This document shows, piece after piece, positions 61,507 to 64,000 of a stretch of DNA of 64,000 bases. A model generated the notes under the pieces. That model did not search any database and was not told the DNA's origin. It worked only from the letters and a program-made list of their open reading frames with translations. The position numbers and the translations under genes were made by a program. Position 1 is the stretch's first letter. Every line of letters begins with the position of its first letter. Where the stretch lies: positions 62,001 to 126,000 of the forward strand of contig JACDOC010000001.1 in the NCBI GenBank assembly GCA_017656295.1, given 5' to 3'. Origin of the DNA: Bacillus sp. (in: firmicutes) (lineage in GTDB: Bacteria; Bacillota; Bacilli; Bacillales; JACDOC01).

Positions 61507-62181
61507 GTGAGTAAAAAAAGAGAAGTCCAAGCTTCTGTAAAAGATGAACGTCTCGTGAAAATTCGAAGAGACCAAATGATTCACGGGGCGATCAGCTTGT
61601 TCAAACAAAAAGGGTTTCATCGTACAACGACGAGGGAAATTGCGAGGGCTGCCGGGTTTAGTATCGGCACCCTCTATGAATATATTCGAACAAAAGAAGA
61701 TGTCTTGTACTTAGTATGTGACCGCATCTATGAAGAAGTTAGTGAACGTCTTCAACAAAGTATGGATTTAAAGGCGGGTACGTTAGATAGTTTGGTCGAT
61801 GCGATTTCAAACTATTTTAAAGTCATGGACGAAATGCAAGATGAAGTGTTAGTCATGTATCAAGAGGCGAAATCGTTATCGAAAGACGCTTTACCGTACG
61901 TATTGAAAAAGGAAATGGAAATGGTCGGGATGTTTGAGACGATTATTCGTCGTTGTGTGGAGAACGGGGAAATCCACTTAGATGAGGACCAAATCCACCT
62001 TATTGCTCATAACATTTTTGTTCAAGGACAAATGTGGGGCTTTCGTCGCTGGGCTTTACAAAAAACGTATACGCTTGATCAATACATTCAATTGCAGACG
62101 AGATTATTGATATCAGGAATAAAGGGGTATAGAAACAAAAACGAACAGGGGGATAAACATGAGTACAATCGAAGTGTATAA
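61507..62181 (+). CDS. TetR/AcrR family regulator of the acyl-CoA degradation operon
   Basis: The 224-residue protein has the HTH MIHGAISLFKQKGFHRTTTR, then GFSIGTLYEYIRTKEDVLYL (about residues 25-70), and an all-helical ligand domain. It is encoded between acyl-CoA dehydrogenases and icmF, so an acyl-CoA ligand and local autoregulation are plausible. The palindromes at 54584-54597 and 56992-57009 are candidate targets. GTG 61507 is chosen because AAAGGTGG lies 8 nt upstream. Its 3' end overlaps icmF by 23 nt. Confidence 0.88.
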   Translation: MSKKREVQASVKDERLVKIRRDQMIHGAISLFKQKGFHRTTTREIARAAGFSIGTLYEYIRTKEDVLYLVCDRIYEEVSERLQQSMDLKAGTLDSLVDAISNYFKVMDEMQDEVLVMYQEAKSLSKDALPYVLKKEMEMVGMFETIIRRCVENGEIHLDEDQIHLIAHNIFVQGQMWGFRRWALQKTYTLDQYIQLQTRLLISGIKGYRNKNEQGDKHEYNRSV

Positions 62182-64000
62182 GCCAAAGCATCACATTCGA
62201 TTTATCACGGCGTCCAGTTTATTTGATGGACACGATGCTTCCATCAATATTATGCGGCGTATTTTACAAGCAAGCGGTGCCGAAGTCATTCATTTAGGCC
62301 ATAACCGTTCGGTCGAAGAAATTGTGAATGCGGCGATTCAAGAAGACGTTCAAGGAATCGCGGTTTCTTCGTATCAAGGCGGACATATGGAATTTTTTAA
62401 ATATATGTACGACTTGTTGAAGGAAAAAGGGGCTCCTCACATCCGTATTTATGGGGGCGGGGGCGGTGTTATTATCCCGAAGGAAATTAAGGAGCTTCAC
62501 GAATACGGCATTGCCCGAATCTTTTCACCTGAAGACGGTCGACAGCTTGGTCTACAAGGTATGATCAACCTCATGTTAAAAGAATGTGATTTTCCAACGG
62601 TGACGAGCGGAATAGAAGAAGAAGTGGAAAAATTAAAAGAAGGAAACGTTAATGCCATTGCCAAACTGATTACGTTAGCCGAATATCAAGTTGGTGGACA
62701 GCAGGAAGTAGCGGCAACGGCTCAAGCGGTGATGAAAGAAGTCCGCTCGTTAGCACACTCCATTCCAGTACTCGGGATTACCGGAACAGGGGGAGCCGGA
62801 AAAAGTTCATTAACAGACGAATTAATTCGTCGCTTTATTAACGAATTTGAAGATAAAAAAGTAGCGGTTCTTTCTGTGGACCCAACGAAACAAAAAACAG
62901 GAGGCGCGCTTTTAGGAGACCGTATTCGAATGAATGCGATTTTCTCACCACGAGTCTATATGCGTTCGCTCGCCACACGAGGGTCGAAAAACGAGCTCTC
63001 ACTAGCCATTCGCGATGCCATTTCGGTCGTTAAAGCCGCTGGATTTGACTTAGTCATTGTCGAAACGAGCGGAATCGGTCAAGGGGACGCCGAAATTCGT
63101 GACATTTCCGATGTGGCGATGTACGTCATGACGAGCGAGTTTGGCGCGCCATCCCAGCTTGAAAAGATTGATATGATTGACTATGCTGATTTAATTGTCA
63201 TTAACAAATTCGAACGAAAAGGTTCAGAAGATGCACTTCGTCAAGTACAAAAGCAATACCAGCGCAGCCATATGTTATTTGACAAAGACTTATCGGAAAT
63301 GCCTGTGTACGGTACGATCGCGAGTCAATTCAACGATCCAGGAACGAATGCGTTATTTGCGGCTTTAATTGAGAAAATAAACAAAAAAATGGGATTTGAC
63401 TGGAAGACATCGTACTCCAAAGATGAAAAAGTAGTGAAGCAAAACGTCATTATCCCGAACGAACGCCGTTATTATTTGCGAGAAATTGCAGAAACGGTAC
63501 GCAACTATCATAAACACGTCGATGAGCAAGTCCGGCTCGGCCGTCGGTTGTTCCAATTAGAAGGTGCGATTGAAGCTCTGAAAGAACAAGAAGGAAACGA
63601 AGATGTTATCCGTTCACTCCAAACGTTAAAGAAAGAAGTGGAAGAAAAATTAACTCCTGAATCGAAAAAAATTTTAGCCGGCTGGGAAGAGATGAAAGCC
63701 CTTTATGCGGGAGAAACGTTCGTGACGAAAGTTCGAGATAAAGAAATCGTCACCGAACTTTCAACGAAAAGCTTATCCGGTTTGCGCATTCCAAAAGTGG
63801 CGTTACCGAAGTTTAAAGACTATGGCGAAATTTTACGATGGGTGTACAAAGAAAATGTTCCTGGAAAATTCCCGTTTACGGCAGGTGTCTTCCCGTTCAA
63901 ACGACAAGGGGAAGATCCAAAGCGTCAATTTGCCGGGGAGGGAACACCAGAACGGACGAACAAACGGTTCCATTACTTGTCCAAAGATGATCAAGCGAAA
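62159..64000 (+). CDS. icmF: Fused isobutyryl-CoA mutase IcmF (5' part, runs off right edge)
   Basis: The frame is open to the window edge; 614 codons are visible of the roughly 1,080 expected. Order seen: a B12-binding domain with FDGHDASINIM (His25 as the lower cobalt ligand) and GGGGG near residue 100, a MeaB-like G-protein chaperone domain with Walker A GITGTGGAGKSSLTDE (about residue 206) and ETSGIGQGDAEI, then the start of the mutase large domain. IcmF interconverts isobutyryl-CoA and n-butyryl-CoA with adenosylcobalamin and GTPase-assisted cofactor repair. GGGGGATAAAC precedes ATG 62159, which lies inside the end of tetR. Confidence 0.95.
   Translation, partial: MSTIEVYKPKHHIRFITASSLFDGHDASINIMRRILQASGAEVIHLGHNRSVEEIVNAAIQEDVQGIAVSSYQGGHMEFFKYMYDLLKEKGAPHIRIYGGGGGVIIPKEIKELHEYGIARIFSPEDGRQLGLQGMINLMLKECDFPTVTSGIEEEVEKLKEGNVNAIAKLITLAEYQVGGQQEVAATAQAVMKEVRSLAHSIPVLGITGTGGAGKSSLTDELIRRFINEFEDKKVAVLSVDPTKQKTGGALLGDRIRMNAIFSPRVYMRSLATRGSKNELSLAIRDAISVVKAAGFDLVIVETSGIGQGDAEIRDISDVAMYVMTSEFGAPSQLEKIDMIDYADLIVINKFERKGSEDALRQVQKQYQRSHMLFDKDLSEMPVYGTIASQFNDPGTNALFAALIEKINKKMGFDWKTSYSKDEKVVKQNVIIPNERRYYLREIAETVRNYHKHVDEQVRLGRRLFQLEGAIEALKEQEGNEDVIRSLQTLKKEVEEKLTPESKKILAGWEEMKALYAGETFVTKVRDKEIVTELSTKSLSGLRIPKVALPKFKDYGEILRWVYKENVPGKFPFTAGVFPFKRQGEDPKRQFAGEGTPERTNKRFHYLSKDDQAK

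Noticed and set aside
1-64000. CRISPR arrays, rRNA, tRNA, prophage or complete insertion sequences
   Set aside because: No evenly spaced exact repeats with spacers, no tRNA or rRNA signatures and no transposase, integrase or phage structural genes were seen; the 21-nt arrays lack spacers and exact repeats.

Overview
The window comes from a spore-forming Bacillaceae genome of moderate GC. Evidence for this: spore germination genes (gerQ, cwlJ), the forespore regulator rsfA, a σG-type PBP (pbpG), a bacillithiol pathway gene (bshB2 with yojF), the coproheme-branch enzyme hemQ, an Sda homologue, CcpA-type cre sites, and gene order. From ung (31.7 kb) to fadF (56.8 kb) the order closely follows the Bacillus subtilis ywd-ywf-ywg-ywh-ywi-ywj block: ung, ywdI, ywdK, gerQ, hemQ, pta, lipL, rsfA, ywfO, ywgA, ywhB, ywhC, ywhD, pbpG, speE, speB, ywiB, argS, ywjE, fadF. 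In B. subtilis that block lies on the left arm not far from oriC. An exact parS site in this block fits an origin-proximal position. No rRNA, tRNA, CRISPR array or complete insertion sequence was seen.

Layout. 0-7 kb: tail of a DinB-like protein, an ATP-grasp protein, a TetR-MFS efflux pair with a double operator, a DMT exporter, a split ThrE-type exporter and a CHY zinc-finger protein. 7-17.8 kb: glycosyltransferase, GH13 alpha-glucosidase with LacI-type operators, a P-loop protein, a divergent M20 hydrolase/AbgT pair, and kbl/tdh for threonine to glycine. 18-25 kb: BrnQ, a YjiH-like membrane protein, two ABC permeases without ATPase followed by a small Sda gene, and an AtoE-type transporter. 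25-31.5 kb: AlkD-like repair protein, HAD phosphatase, a frameshifted small membrane gene, an ABC/TetR operon with a long inverted operator, yojF-bshB2 and pdxK. 31.7-54.5 kb: the conserved ung-ywjE block, interrupted by a decayed potassium channel, mobile mini-elements and a small insert at 38.4-39.1 kb. 54.7-64 kb: a fatty-acid/branched acyl-CoA degradation operon (fadF, thiolase, hydroxyacyl-CoA dehydrogenase, two acyl-CoA dehydrogenases, TetR, icmF) running off the right edge.

The most unusual signals are non-coding. (1) A family of about 180-bp MITE-like elements (three copies) has imperfect terminal inverted repeats, and every copy is bounded by an exact 6-bp target duplication; one copy carries a nested 72-bp insert with its own 3-bp duplication. 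(2) Five intergenic stretches hold degenerate arrays with a 20-21 nt period and diverged unit sequences. (3) A perfect parS sits inside a 34-bp perfect palindrome that also serves as the terminator between convergent ung and a second speE, with a 15/16 parS inside a tetR coding region 29 kb away. (4) A shared operator lies upstream of both fadF and the thiolase gene. (5) Two small genes are broken by the same lesion, an apparent single missing A in a CAAAAAA run.
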